A stretch of 64,000 nt of DNA from Rotaria socialis (GCA_905331475.1 CAJNYU010002045.1:191937-255936); one strand, 5' to 3'. Shown: positions 43,411-56,198, counted from the first letter of the stretch. The notes: generated from the letters alone by a model not told the origin. Program-made: numbers and translations.

Positions 43411-45607
43411 TATTACTGTTCCACAAGGTATTTATGAAACAACAACACCCGTATATTCCTCCATTTTATAGAAAAAATAAAAAGGGGGTGCCGTTAATTA
43501 CCACACACTTGTGCAACGCGTAAACACGACAGGACTCGGGAGGTTGTTATCTTTTGTATTTTCTTTGAAGTGATTCATGCGTTTTTTCTTTTTCTTTTCT
43601 GTGCGATGTGTCAAGACTATTTTCAGTAGCTACATATTCTTTTGTAAAAATAGTGTCACCATAGAAGACAAAATAATTTCTAGACAACCACGTCAGCGGA
43701 ATTTAACGATTAACAACATGAATACATGATTATTCATAAGTGTATCTCACGCATGAATCAACTAGAAGCTCACTCTTAATAATAATGATTGCAGAATAAT
43801 ATTAATGTAAAACAATAAACACAAGCAACGCAGATAAAAAGAAGCAACCGTACGCAGGTTAAAGGGCGTCACATCACTATTTTCATAAATCGAAAACATT
43901 TAAACGCGTTTGTTTCAATCTATTCTAATGTTTATCATGATAAGCTCTAATAATAACAATCTCATTTTGTTGCTCCGACATTAATCTTGATTTAAAAAAA
44001 ATAGGAATCATCATATGTATTTCGATTATTTTAATGTAATCAAACATGATTGATTCAAATTTTTCAAATATTATTGAAACATTTTCTTTCTTTACAATTA
44101 TTAATACATGATTGTCTTACTAAAATTTAAATGAAAATTCGATTCAAAATCAAGACATCTGTCGCAAATGGAACAGATAATATTTTTTGTATTGCATATG
44201 TTGTTTGTTGAATAAGTTTACCTGGGACATGAGGTACTTATGAAAATATATATTTATTTTTATCTGTAATATGAATCATTTCGTGAAGAATTATATTAAG
44301 AGAATTTCATGAAGTTTGAAAAAAAATTCAGAACGCTATAGATATGAAAATTGTCCTGAACTATTGACAGCATACAGTAAATTTGTGATTGATATCATTG
44401 AATGTTTAAGTGTCCATAATTGATGATATACTTCGTTGTAGCATGCATCATCGGGTGTCTATACTGTTCCCTTCTTCTGAAATTTATTTAACGTTTACAC
44501 AATTTTTTCATTTCATAAACATGAGTACATCATTTTCTATAGAAAAAAATTGTCGAGAGTAAAGCGATACTATTTTTGTTTTATCGAAATTAGATCTTAA
44601 ATGAATAAAAAGAATTTTTTTCATTTTATTTGTATATGTGACATGTTTCTTTTTTATTTATTTATTTTTATCCCTGCTCTCAATATATTTACATAAATAT
44701 TTCGTCATCGAACTACGACGCTTCTTCTTCTATTCGAAGCAGTCAAATGAAGAGAACAAGAAAATAACTTTGTTGTTTTGTTGTTTTCACAAACTCACTC
44801 ATTCTTTCTGTCATATTTTCAGTGGTATTCTATCTTGCTTGTTCAGAATTGAAAACATTCAATGGAAAAACTACTTTGTGTCACCAATTATTTTTTTACT
44901 AATTCTAATTTTTCATAATTCAGATATGTCGTGTGATGATTGTTATGAATCAGTAGAGAACCGATATTACATTTAAACCGAAGTCACGCATATTCTTGCT
45001 ATTGAAACTGTTCGATATTTCTGATATTGTGTTACAAAATTTATACGAAATTAAGCTTCATTCGTGAGAACATGTCACACTGTTAGAAAGGTTAGAAGAG
45101 ACAAATGACATTTAAAATTACTTTTATCCATTTACTCATTTTCATGAAAAAGTACTTAAATGCAACGAAATGAACAGGATCAAATAAAACTGGAAACAAA
45201 TACAAGTAGTTGATAAAAAAAAAATTAAACCTTCGGTACACAATAGAATCAGTTAAACTGTGAGTTTTAGTAAGCAATCAAACTTCGAGTCAAAATGCAT
45301 GGTTACAAGCTCAGTTGAAGCAGTAATCACATGGCTTTTTTATTAAGATTCACTGAGAAAATGCAGAAAAAATATTCAAGAAAACTACGAACCCGTACTT
45401 AGATACTACTGACCATATGAGTCTAGGTGTTTTATTTTGATGTTTAGGTGAATTCTATTTGTTTCGAGACTTGTTAAGAGTCTTTGCGTTGCGCTCAGGT
45501 ATTTTACTATATATTTGTATGAAATAACCTAACATTTATTGTAATTTTTGAAAAATCATTTGTTACATTGAACATTCCCAATCACGGCGGATTTTATTCG
45601 TACCATA
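43411..45607. other. Intergenic, no gene seen
   Basis: Probable promoter of the nucleoredoxin-like gene on the left, then about 2 kb of AT-rich DNA. Short ORFs (for example 44638-44976 +) are hydrophobic by composition and have no domain support. Confidence 0.45.
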
Positions 45608-45844
45608 CCCAAGCAGACAAATTTTTTCAAAAACGCGTTTAAACACTCAATCGGGAACCGCGATTGCGTTTCATTAATGAGCGTTAATGACCCACAATCG
45701 CGGTTCCCGATTGAGTGTNCGGAAAGTGAGAATTCTGCGTAAAAACCGCGTTTCTTGCGTTTCATTAATGAGCGTTAATGACCCACAATCGCGGTTCCCG
45801 ATTGAGTGTTTAAACGCGTTTTTGAAAAAGTTTGTCTGCTTGGG
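45608..45844. mobile_element. Palindromic MITE flanked by TA
   Basis: The left arm, starting cccaagcagacaaa at 45608 and running to about 45667, is repeated in reverse complement at the right end (about 45785-45844, ending ttgtctgcttggg). Both sides are flanked by ta, as for Tc1/mariner-type insertions. The arms share aaacgcgtttaaacactcaatcgggaaccgcgattg in two orientations. A 54-bp block (45665-45718) is repeated exactly at 45756-45809. An N lies directly after the first copy, so the internal order may be an assembly artefact. No coding capacity. Confidence 0.82.
45719..45719. other. Single ambiguous base (N) inside the MITE
   Basis: The N sits exactly where the first 54-bp copy ends. The second copy continues instead into the right terminal repeat. 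This resembles the N in the MED15 polyQ exon and suggests an imperfect local join. Confidence 0.9.
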
Positions 45845-47986
45845 TAGTAGCAATTATAAACTACTAATTAGATAATATAGCAGTACGATTAAACGTTAGA
45901 ATATCATAAAAATTCTAATGTTAGAATATATTAAAAATACCGATTCAACAGACAAATGTTTATCTAATTCAATGTAAATTGACTTTTGTTTAATCTGCTT
46001 CGATTATAAACTGATGAATGTGATTGGTTATATTTACTGAATCTTGTTATGATATTCAATAGTAAAAACGTTTTCACGAGCTAAGCTAGAATAGAGAAGA
46101 GTAAGTTTTTCAAAATGAACATTTTCAAATTGACTCCATCTAAATTGTTCGTATTTATGTGTCATTACTGATTGCTGATAGATGTTTATTCTGAAGCAAA
46201 TATTTTTCTAACAAATTTTGAAGTCATCAATCATCAAATAGGTCATGTGAGATTGTGCAAAGATTTAACTAATCAATTAGCAGACTTTTGAAGTTTTTTC
46301 GTGACATTGATAGGAATCATTTTTCGTCGTATTAATTGAGTTCTTTCAAGAATGGCTAACAAATCTGATTCTTAATTTTTGAAGTAAAAATCAAATTCAA
46401 AATGTCATAATAAACTGATTAAAAGTCTGTAATTTTGAGTACATATTCTTATATTGTAATGATTGCCAATAGCCTCAATACAACTTAAACTTCCATGATA
46501 TACTCTATGGATCAGTAATGACGTCGATGAACAACATTTTGATTTGTATTTCTGATACGATGATTAATGAAAACTAATCCATTTATAAAGATTTCTGTTA
46601 GCTTTTTCATAGTGTTCATATAGATTCAACACACGTTTTAATAGAGACTATTAGTTCGAACGGTTACGTCATGAGCTGACCAGCTGACACCTTAGTAATA
46701 TGCCTAAGAGAAAAGAACTATGGCCATATGGTGGTAGAAAATGAATTATCTCATCAGCATTTTGTTTTAAAATACGTAATATGTAAGATTTTAAACACAT
46801 AGATATCATCGTGAACCACACAGAACAGCATTTCTAAATTAGTAATTTATTAGTTGACCAATATCTTAATGGTAGCATGACCTTTTCATTTTGAAAAGAC
46901 TTATCACTTCTATATATTGTTGATTTTATGCATAGAAAAGTTCAATATTTGTATTTATGTTTTCTACATGTATTTGACCTATTTGAAGTAAACACAAGAA
47001 CATACCTAAACCTGTCCATCCATTATCTCATTGTTTATAGAAAAAGTATAGACAGTAAATTATAAGTAAAAATACTTTTTTTTTGATCTACTTCATTTCG
47101 TAATATCCAGGCTACTCTTTCCATATTTATGCCCTTAATATATATATATATATATGCCCCTAGTCAGAATACAATAGACACGTACTACCAACTTCTATAG
47201 TAGTGCCAGACAGTCTAATTACTGTTAATAGAATTATAGCATTCTCATGGGAAGAACAACATTGAATGAACCCATCTCTTGTCTATATCAGCTCAGCATT
47301 CATCTATATACGTATACATCAGCACTATAATTAACACAAATTAAACTGATAATGGTCTTCATGACTACCCTCAATGAAAATAAATGGCAATGTTTTCTTC
47401 ATACTGGATGATGCTTGTGATAAGACTTTTGTATCTATTTTTTCTTCGTATATAAATTGTGCAATGATGTTGATCTATCTATTTACTTTTTAGTACTCCA
47501 GATGGGGAAAAAATGTATGCCGTATCTAGGAAGCATTATGAGATCAAATATATATTAACTAAAAAGTATGCATATTTAATATACTCTTAGTGTTTTGTAA
47601 ATTTGAATAGACCAAGAAAAAAAAACAATTTATAAAACTCATTTTGAAACTCTTAAGATCTACTACACCATAGATATATAAAACATGATTTTGTATCCAA
47701 ACAAAACGAGTATATGCGTGTATATGTAGTATATATATATAAAATCCTGGTGCCAACTCTACTACACACAAATTTCAATAAGCATAAAAAAATCAATAGA
47801 AAAGAAAATGAAGTAATGATAAATGATAACTCTATGTTATAGAAGTAAAAAGGAAAAAAAGACAAAAAAAAGTCTGTTTTTGTTTCATAGATAGCACACA
47901 ATGACTATTAAGAGAGATAATGAAGTACGTTAAAGATTGCCTCTGTTCTTCAATATGAAGACATTAAATTGAACAGTATTGAATTA
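45845..47986. other. Intergenic, no gene seen
   Basis: AT-rich, with a TA microsatellite at about 47137-47155 and another short one near 47730. No exon with splice and codon support was found on either strand. The right end holds the 3' flank of the first claudin-like gene. Confidence 0.5.
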
Positions 47987-49058
47987 TTAAACATCATCTG
48001 ATCTTGATGCACTTGCAAGTAAAAATGTTAATGCATTAACAATAAGTATTAATACTGTTGCACTAATTTCAAATACAGTAGCCCGTCCAATAGTTGTATG
48101 ATAATGTGTATTAGCATCAGCACGTAATTCACGTTCAGCAGCAATATATTGATCATATGGAACTTTCGATTCTATGAAAAAAATAAAAATAAAACAAGCT
48201 AGATTTAAACAATTATTGATATTTCATTTGCTGTACCAAAATGTTTAGCGTAATTACGAAGACTATGCAATTCGAAACCTATTAAACCTTTTGAATCATT
48301 TGATATGCTACGCAATGGAAATGTATAATCTTCATACGTATCACGTCGAAGATCTACATTTAAAATAAGAAAATGAAAGTATCTATGAATTGTAGAACAA
48401 CTCACATGCACCAACAAGAATGAGTGTTGTAATCATAAAAAGTAATGTTAAAAGAAAGCAGGCGAAAGGTCCAAAACTAAGTACTAATACAGCACTATCT
48501 ATAAATAAATAAATTGCTGAAATAATATTTGTAAAAGAACTTCTAAAATACAAACCGTTTTGTGGTGATGTTATTGTTTTTAAATACAGTAAAAGTAAGC
48601 CAAGAATAAGAAAAATAGTAGCAAAGATTGTTAACCATTGTAAGCCTTTTGCCGATGGTAAATATCGGCATGAACAACCTTCAGGTAAATTTGCTGGTTC
48701 AGTTACAGGACAATCACGACGCCTGTGATAACATAAATCATATTTATCTGGTGAATATCTCATATAATGATTGGGTCGACATAATTGAACATTAGGTCGA
48801 GTACCGAGTGAAACACCTTGCTTCGATATTGTTATATTTGAATATTCACATCGTTGCCAAAGACCATAACTAACTGGTGCCATTATTGGTTCAACATCTC
48901 GTTTAGTTACTTTCCAACGAGGTGAACACCTTATTTATTGATAAAAAGTTTAGTTGAACAGAAGAAAAAATAAACTCACATGGCCAATAGATGAAGAACT
49001 AATGCACCAATGCCCAAGAAAAGAGCTAATGTTACAATTACAACACCACGAATCTGCA
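47987..49058 (-). CDS. Claudin/Clc-like four-pass membrane protein (copy A)
   Basis: About five exons encode roughly 285 aa with four hydrophobic segments: MQIRGVVIVTLALFLGIGAL (TM1), LQWLTIFATIFLILGLLLLY (TM2), AVLVLSFGPFACFLLTLLFM (TM3) and ATVFEISATVLILIVNALTF (TM4). The first extracellular loop has the PMP22/claudin signature W..GLW..C..C: CSPRWKV, then YGLWQRCEYSNITI, plus additional cysteines (CSCRYLP) before TM2. A hydrophilic loop between TM3 and TM4 contains YEDYTFPLRS. The C-terminus ends SRSDDV, a possible PDZ-type ligand. The role in cell junctions or adhesion at the plasma membrane is inferred from fold only. A paralogue lies 1.3 kb upstream on the same strand. Confidence 0.72.
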
Positions 49059-50389
49059 TAGTTAATCTTTAGAAATAGAATAAAGCTTATTTTTGAATCA
49101 GTCAATGTTTAGATCTAAATACAAATTTGATTTCAATTAGTCTATGATTTTACCTACTTTACAATCAAGTATAAGTCAATAATTGAAGAATCTAAAAATT
49201 AGAAAATAGTTAAATTCAGTTGACATCGAATATGTGATCATATGGCTTCGCTATATGTTCACTACATAAATCGATCAAGATGTGACCTGGAAGTACGTAT
49301 TCAATGTTTCACATCTCATTTAACTCTACTTATATTTCTTTCTTTCTTTCAGCTATACGTGTACATATACAAAGTCCATATTCTGCTTTCATCCCTCAAG
49401 CGACACTAAGAATAACACCGATGCATATGAATCAAAATTTCTTGTAGCTGTCCTTGTTTCTATCGGTAATTATTGTTCCATTACTGTCTTTTTTTCTATT
49501 CTTTTATCGAATATATATATATAGATAGATAGATAGATGGATGATCTCTCAACACTGCGGTACTGCCGAACAAACGACTGATAAAAGAAAAATAGAGACA
49601 AAAAGAAATCTATATATTACTCGAGCTCTTTTGTCATATTCATATTCGCTCTATTGATGATAATCAATATGAACATGAAGAAATAGAAAGAGGAGACGAT
49701 GTGAGTTCGTCATCAATGAATTGTTAACTTTATACTCTCGATCATGTCTTCTTTTTCTATGTCCGATCGAGTTCACGAGCAACAATATAATGAAATAGGA
49801 AAAAGAGAAATAATAGATGGAGACGCGAACAAACGGCCACAGTACAAAACATAACGAGCACAGATACATTGTTATATAGGTTCACATACAGACATATACA
49901 CACGACGACATACATATGGACACCGATAGACGGTGAGAGAACAAGAAAATTATACGAGAAAAAAAGAAACAAGAGAAGTAGTAGGATGATGGATGGACGA
50001 ATGCTTAAAAAAAGACCATATACATGAGAAAGAAAAGAGAATTATTGTTCTCTGACACCACACTTTACTGTAACCGCAATTGCTAGTGGTTGGCTATCTT
50101 TTCTTCTAAAGACATAAATCAAAGTATCTCATCAACTAGAAAGAAAGAAAAGTCAAATAAGCGTTAAATACATATTCCTGTACTGAATATAACAAACAAG
50201 CAATAACAGAAGAAAAGATAGCTGGGAGTATACAACGAATAAGCTTGTATTGGCATAATAGTAACAAATAAAAAACGTTAAGAAAAAACATATTGTAAGA
50301 AAAAACAAGCGTCATAACAGTGAAATCAATATTAATAAATTGCATACCACATACGATGAAAGATAAGTTTCGAGTATATTAAATAAATA
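49059..50389. other. Spacer between claudin-like paralogues
   Basis: Contains a TA run and a short GATA array (about 49511-49537). The short ORFs are composition artefacts. It probably holds the promoter of copy A and the 3' UTR of copy B. Confidence 0.5.
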
Positions 50390-51433
50390 TCAATTAACTC
50401 GTGCTAAAGCTAGAATAATACTTAATATATATGCCATAAATGTTACTAGAATAGCAGCAATTTCCACACCGACTGACCAATAAACACGTACATCAAAACG
50501 TTCTTTATGTATTGTTTTAAATATTGAAACAGCTTGTCGGCGTAAGTCAGGATCTAAAAATTTGAATTTCAGATATTTGTCTTTCTACTCATCTATTAAA
50601 AGAAAATTTTGAGATGAATACTTTTATGAATTTTAAAAAAAGCATCAAGTCGATATAAATTAAATGTTTCTGGTGCCATAGGCAACGAATGAAAAATATT
50701 TCTTGGTAGTTTAATATCGTAATCTTCGTATTCATTACGTCTTAAATAAGCACCGAGAAGTATCATTGTGATAACCATCAGTATTAATGCGAGACTAATA
50801 AGTACCATAGGTGCAAACGTCAAGAGAAGTGTCGCACTTTCTATTCAAAATTTTAAAAAAAAGTTATTTTATGTATGATATAAAGTATCTTTAAAATAAA
50901 ACAAGCAAAAACAAACCATTCTGTGGTGAAGCAATTAAATTAAGATAAAAAATTAGTATAGCTAAGAACAGAAGTATGGCAGCTAGAATGCAACACCATT
51001 GTTGAACTTGTGTGACTGGTAAATACTTGCATTTACAATCTGGATGAACACCAATGATTGATGAACACTGATGGCGACTTGAATAACATGTTTTACTTAT
51101 TTCTTCACTATTCATATTATAACGCAAATAAGTATTTGGACGACAAACAAAATTTTCTATATTTGGTTGAGAGGATACGTCTGGAATGACAAATGAGGTA
51201 TTTGAATATTGACATCGTGTCCATAAACTATAATAATGAATCTGATCATTAGGGCCTCGAGGTTCACGAGGAATTGCTACTGTCCATTGTTTACTGAATC
51301 TGAAAGGTTGATTTATTAGTCAGTTGAAAACGAAAACAGCATAAATAGCTTACAGTGCCAATAGATGCAAGACAAGACCAATTATTGCGAACAAGAGTGC
51401 AAAAGTAAGAATAATTACACCTTTAATCCGCAT
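50390..51433 (-). CDS. Claudin/Clc-like four-pass membrane protein (copy B)
   Basis: Same exon plan as copy A. It starts MRIKGVIILTFALLFAIIGL and ends IILALARVN. The signature loop reads FSKQWTV then YYSLWTRCQYSNTSF, a GLW-to-SLW variant, with CRPNTYLRYN matching CRPNHYMRYS of copy A. The cysteine-rich stretch CKCKYLPVTQVQQW corresponds to CSCRYLPSAKGLQW. TM2 to TM4 are LAAILLFLAILIFYL, LISLALILMVITMILLGAYL and VEIAAILVTFMAYILSIILA. The loop RRNEYEDYDIKLPRNI parallels RRDTYEDYTFPLRSI in copy A. The two genes are therefore tandem duplicates that have diverged considerably. The C-terminal acidic tail of copy A is absent. Confidence 0.72.
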
Positions 51434-52828
51434 TTTGTTGAGAAATTAACTAAAAACAAGTCTTTCATTAATAGATTTTCTTAAAATTTTAAAATCAATT
51501 CATATTATTGTACATTGTGTGTAAATAGTAATCATTAAAGTAGAGTGATGAAATATAATTCCCCTAATTTCATCTTATTTTATCAACTTGGAATAAATAT
51601 GTATATCCAATATATTAATTGCTTATGTTTATATCTTAGTAAAAGCAACTGATAAAAGCGACAAAATCATTCTACCTTCATTCCTGTGTCATTGACTTCT
51701 GGGATGATAAATCAAGTTTGATGGCTCTACTTTTTTTCCTATCCAACGATCGACAGATAGAATCAATCATCATCATTTTAAAAAATATGCGAGGAAATAT
51801 GTAATCAATTTTCGCCTACACACATTCTTTTCATTGCATTGCCATATCATAGTCGCTTAACATGAATCATAACCTTGATCGAACCGGATATCACGACTAG
51901 CAAATGATTCTCATTATTTTAAAAAATATCTATAATAAACTAAAGCTGATTGTCACAATTATGAAAACTAAAAAGGACAATATAAGTGTATTGTTCAATA
52001 TATGATATTATATATAAAGATCTCTATAGATGTATTATAATCAATAAGAATAGCAAAAACAAAATACAGTTATAAAACAGTATCGTTGCTTTTTCAGTTA
52101 GACATCTGCATGCCAATTATTTATCTATTTGTATGTATTTCGCGTACTATGAAAACCAGAAAAATGCAAATATAATAATCTATGAATTTAGAATAGATCC
52201 GATAATTTCTCACTTGAAATAAGCATGAAATGATGAGTATAGATAAGAAAATAATAAAAACACTATCATTTCAACGTACCTTATATTTTAGCTTCACTAC
52301 TAGGATCAATCTAATATATTCACAACGCACAATTGTCTCTTGTACTCACAATGATCATTGACATCAACTAATAAACTCTACACCTGTCTTTACTTTACTT
52401 TCTACGCGTGAGCGATTTTGTGTCCTTTTTTCATGTTGTCTGTTTAGATTTGTACGCTAGTTAATTGATGATACGAATCATAATGAGCTCTATCAATCCC
52501 GCATGGTTGTTTTGTTTTATTTGTCGTCATATGGGTGACTTAGCATAGGGCTAAAATGCGAATCTTGAGTGCTTATTTCATTTAGTATGCAATGGATTTC
52601 TTTTGATTAATAAAGCTTTTCCATAAATAATGAAATAAAATATGCTTTTAAAGAAAAAATATGTTGCCTAAAAATATCAAATGTATTAGGAAATTTCAAT
52701 GAAACAGTATTTAGTCAAGATAAAACCACATAGATCATGATAGTACAACTATATTCACCAGCGAAATACTAACGAAAAAGAAAAGAAATAAGGTAATATA
52801 TAATGATTAGACTAATTTTAATGATGGT
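51434..52828. other. Intergenic, no gene seen
   Basis: Upstream region of claudin-like copy B and about 1 kb of AT-rich DNA without recognisable exons or repeats. Confidence 0.5.
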
Positions 52829-53174
52829 TTACAATATTTCTTCAGGCACTTCTCGTATACAGTCTTCGAAAAAAGTCAAATCTATATGATCTTTTTCAAT
52901 TATTTCATGAATTAGCATTATATTTAATGCTAATTTTATTGTTAACCTCAAGTCTTTTGAGGTAAGATGAAATATAAACTGTTACATTTGTAACTGATAA
53001 ATGACTTGTAGCAGATGATCAAAGATTGACATGAATCTATAATTGTTTTATTGATGATAGAACAGATGCTCCACGTATTGGAATATTATCATCAATTCTA
53101 TTGGATTGCTCGAGAAATTGTTGATGTCTCTTTGGTATTATATGACTTCATTGCCATCCAATAATCATATCGAG
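52829..53174 (-). CDS. Possible small gene or gene relic (coding-like stretches)
   Basis: On the minus strand, 52953-52829 reads LRLTIKLALNIMLIHEIIEK then DHIDLTFFEDCIREVPEEIL and a stop. Its composition is unlike random AT-rich sequence and it sits behind an acceptor-like ctcaaaag. Upstream, 53174-53075 has two competing coding-like frames (SHIIPKRHQQFLEQSNRIDD and YDYWMAMKSYNTKETS), each interrupted, behind cttttag. No start codon or clean join could be established and no family is recognised. It may be a diverged small gene or a pseudogene. Confidence 0.3.
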
Positions 53175-53837
53175 CTAAAAGTAATTTGAATCAGCAAGAG
53201 AAAATAAATGTGAAAAATTGGCCTCACGAGTGTTTTTATCATTTTACAATCTTCGGTTTCATGGTCTTACTAAGATTATGTCTCGCGTCATGTCAGTAAA
53301 CACTTATACTTACAATGTTAATTAAAATGAAAAATATAAACGATAAATACTCTTGTTTTTACCGGTCGTACAGAAAGAATCATATATAATATTGATCAAC
53401 TGATTTGTCACTCGTGATAATAAAGAGCAATTCTAGTAAAATACCACGAAGCTAAAAACAAATGTGTTGAATATGTACATCGACGGAATGATTAATAGAC
53501 TTGAATATGCCTTTTTGCAATCTCTGTGTTCATTTTTTTATCTATACTATCGTTTAGCTTCCTGTCTTTTTTTATCGACCTTTTAGTTTTACATCTCTTT
53601 GATATACTACCCATGTCGATGCATTCTCATTGCCAGGTTTTCCATGACGAAAAGAAAACGATGAACCAAGTTGTATTATCGCTATCAGACAAGTTGTGAG
53701 CTTTATTTTTATAATATCTAATAATTATTATTTATTACTTCGCTCTTCCTATTATGGAACGTGTGTTCAGGCATTACAACTCGATTAATACTCTAAGTAA
53801 TAAAAAAAATAAACTTCCATTGCCATTTAAACATATA
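53175..53837. other. Intergenic, no gene seen
   Basis: AT-rich spacer up to the left end of the transposon at 53838. No exon recognised. Confidence 0.5.
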
Positions 53838-54055
53838 ATGCGTTCAGAGAATATTCCAGGGAACTCGATTAAGTGCTAGGGAACCAGACCTAGCACATAT
53901 AGGAGTTATAGGAGATATATTTTTTTTCTTTTTTATCTCTTAATTTTATTTAATTATATCTCAACTAAAATAAAATTTTCTGGACAAATATTACTGATAT
54001 CAATATTTATTTTTTGAGTCTTGCTCGTTGTTTATCAATCTCCTATATCTCCTAT

Positions 54056-54227
54056 CAGGGGTGTAAGTCAGGTCTCAGAGTAGGAGGGGGAGGGGCGTAA
54101 CTCTAATTTTTCTGTTTTCATGACCTAAAAAAATTAACTTTTGGAAGCAGACGGAGGGGGGGGGGAGCGTAAACCACGTTTTTGCTTTTAATTTTCGNNN
54201 NNNNNNNCCCCCCTATTTACGCTCCTG
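54056..54227. mobile_element. Nested hAT-like element with 8-bp target duplication
   Basis: The ends are caggggtgtaagtcagg and, reversed at the right side, caggagcgtaaataggg. Flanking octamers are tctcctat (54048-54055) and tctcttat (54228-54235), identical but for one base. It contains G-rich and C-rich runs and an internal gap. It sits inside the larger inverted-repeat element and is therefore younger. Confidence 0.7.
54198..54207. other. 10-base assembly gap
   Basis: Ten Ns between a G-rich and a C-rich stretch inside the nested element. The true gap size is unknown. Confidence 0.97.
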
Positions 54228-54366
54228 TCTCTTATATCTACTATAACTCTGATACCCCCTAGACACCAAGACCCCCTATAATCTATATATCTCTATATCT
54301 GTTATAGTTGCTACGTTTTGTTCCCTAGTACTTAATCGGGTTTCCAGGGATATTCTCGGAACGCAT

Positions 54367-55301
54367 CTAATCCTTTCACTCGGACACGTGTGAATTTCAG
54401 CTCTCGATTGGAAATATTTGAGTTTAGGTAAATATTTACGAACTATTTGTTTTCATATCTTCCCATCAATATAAATCGTTTTTGCATCCAAAGTTAAGTC
54501 GTATAAATTGCACATAGTTGTTAAAACTATCACTAGATCGATGGCAATTGAGTGTGTAAATAATACGTTAAACTTCCTTATTGAACTTTCATAATCCACA
54601 CTCAAACTTGCTAATGTTGAGCGAGAAAGATTAATCGAGAACGTTTGACGATATGGTGTACACTTAAACAACGGGACTAACGGATTGAACTCATTAGATT
54701 CACAAAAGTAAGGCAACTTTCGAATACTAGATGAGATGACACTTAGCACAACAGTAGAAACTTCCAGCTCAGCAAAATAAAACGTCGAAGTAGCAGTATT
54801 TGAGATTAGGTAAACTCAAAATGCTATTTACCAACGATAGAGCTTGCTGATGATTATATCGAGCGGTGCATTGTTTCAAAATAAGGCAAGTAACACTTTA
54901 TAAGTGAGGCATATCTAACCGTATTTTATCTATTACTCACGGCGAACGGATATAAGATAATGATAACAATTTCAAACTAGTAAATTGGCGTAGAGTGAAT
55001 CCACTTTTGAGAACTGATCGATTTGATTCTGTGCATGGTGATGATTCGAAAGATAGAATGATTCAACTCGATCTACTAGTCGTGGCAGGAATTTTGAGCA
55101 ATACATATTAACTCCTTGTGTTGGAGCTGAGCGCAGGTCTACATTGGTGTTGATTTGTAAATGATGTAAAGCACGTTCATCGAGTCGAATAGGTAGACCA
55201 CGAAATGTGCGAACTAGATCAATCATGGATGGATGTTTAAATATTTCATGAAATATTTCGTTGGATAAGAAATCCACGCGCATTTTGTCGTTCGTCGCCA
55301 T
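54367..55301 (-). pseudogene. F-box gene relic, 3' end cut at a transposon
   Basis: It starts MATNDKMRVDFLSNEIFHEI followed by FKHPSMIDLVRTFRGLPIRL, an F-box motif within the first 45 residues, then CSKFLPRLVDRVESFYLSNH. It stops with TGA at 54974-54972. The homologous sequence continues: a piece SIVNS/LPNLKYCYFDV-like in another frame (about 54861-54785), then back in the original frame SVISSSIRKLPYFCESNEFN to NLYDLTLDAKTIYIDGKI, a second TGA at 54455-54453, and KQIVRKYLPKLKYFQSRAEI. It ends exactly where the transposon begins. F-box proteins recruit substrates to SCF ubiquitin ligases. The frameshift, two stops and lost 3' end make this a pseudogene, unless the first 109 codons survive as a short F-box protein. 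Confidence 0.75.
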
Positions 55302-56198
55302 TCAGCAGTATAGTTTTTGAAATCTTATTGAAAATAAATTTCATGCATGTTGCCTCTTTTTTGATGAAAGACTTATGTAGTGCAAAACATTTCTTTGCTT
55401 TCGTCGTCATACGCACTGCCTGTGAGTAATATGCTATTGCCTGAAGGTAAGGTTTATTTCTTAAAACGATGTGAGGAAGGCGTTTGCCAATATGGCTAGC
55501 ATGCGATCCTAACATTCCAATGGAAGTCTTTCTGAATTAGAGCTGCATTTGAAATATGTCGAACGCGGAAAAGATTATCTCAATGAAGAGAGTGTCTATT
55601 CTCCGTTAATTGTACATCCGCACCCAATTCAAACATGATGCATACATTTGATTACGGAGTGTGAACGTAGGTATTTCGGTTTTGAAATCTATCGATATTG
55701 GTGTGAACGTAAATGAGGATAATGAGATCAGCATTTAATGGATGCGTACCCATATAAATTACCAATAAATTCAAATTAATGGAAATTTTTATTAAAAAAC
55801 AATTCTGTTTCTCTCGTATTTTTGTTTGAAAAATAAATTCAGAGTTTTGTAACTTAAGATTTTTTTAAATTTGTACGAAAATTTGTTGCCCATGGCCTAG
55901 CTTTCATCCACTCCCACACTTTCCTAATTCAAGCACCCTCAACTACACCCGCATCCTCTTTCTTCGAAAAATTTCAGCTTTTATTTTCCTAAAAGAAATA
56001 GCTACACCAGTGAATTGAATTGACTTCGTCAACCAATGTAATTTCGACACGACAGAATAATTCTAAAAGTAATGGATGAGAAAGTAAAAGTGAACATAAT
56101 CAATATTTTTAATAAGATTCAATAGACATAATGGATTTTCAACATTAATGTCAAACTTCTTTAAACTGTGAAGCAAGCATGGGGGGACTTCATTAAAT
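55302..56198. other. Spacer between F-box relics
   Basis: No supported gene. The ORF at 55515-55246 (-) overlaps the F-box start in another frame and has no domain evidence. The right end flanks the second F-box relic. Confidence 0.45.

Larger units (their letters stand above)
53838..54366. mobile_element. Non-autonomous DNA transposon with about 57-bp inverted ends
   Basis: The left end atgcgttcagagaatattcc continues through gattaagtgctagggaac. The reverse complement of the right end gives atgcgttccgagaatatccc and gattaagtactagggaac, so the termini are similar over nearly 60 nt. The interior has stacks of short tatatct/agatata words and no ORF. A second element and a 10-N gap lie inside. 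The right border abuts sequence still readable as an F-box gene relic. Confidence 0.82.

Noticed and set aside
44638..44976. 112-aa hydrophobic ORF as a membrane protein gene
   Set aside because: The composition is what AT-rich DNA gives by chance; no splice, promoter or domain support.
45556..45875. Pair of ORFs spanning the palindromic MITE
   Set aside because: They contain the N and mirror each other because the element is an inverted repeat.
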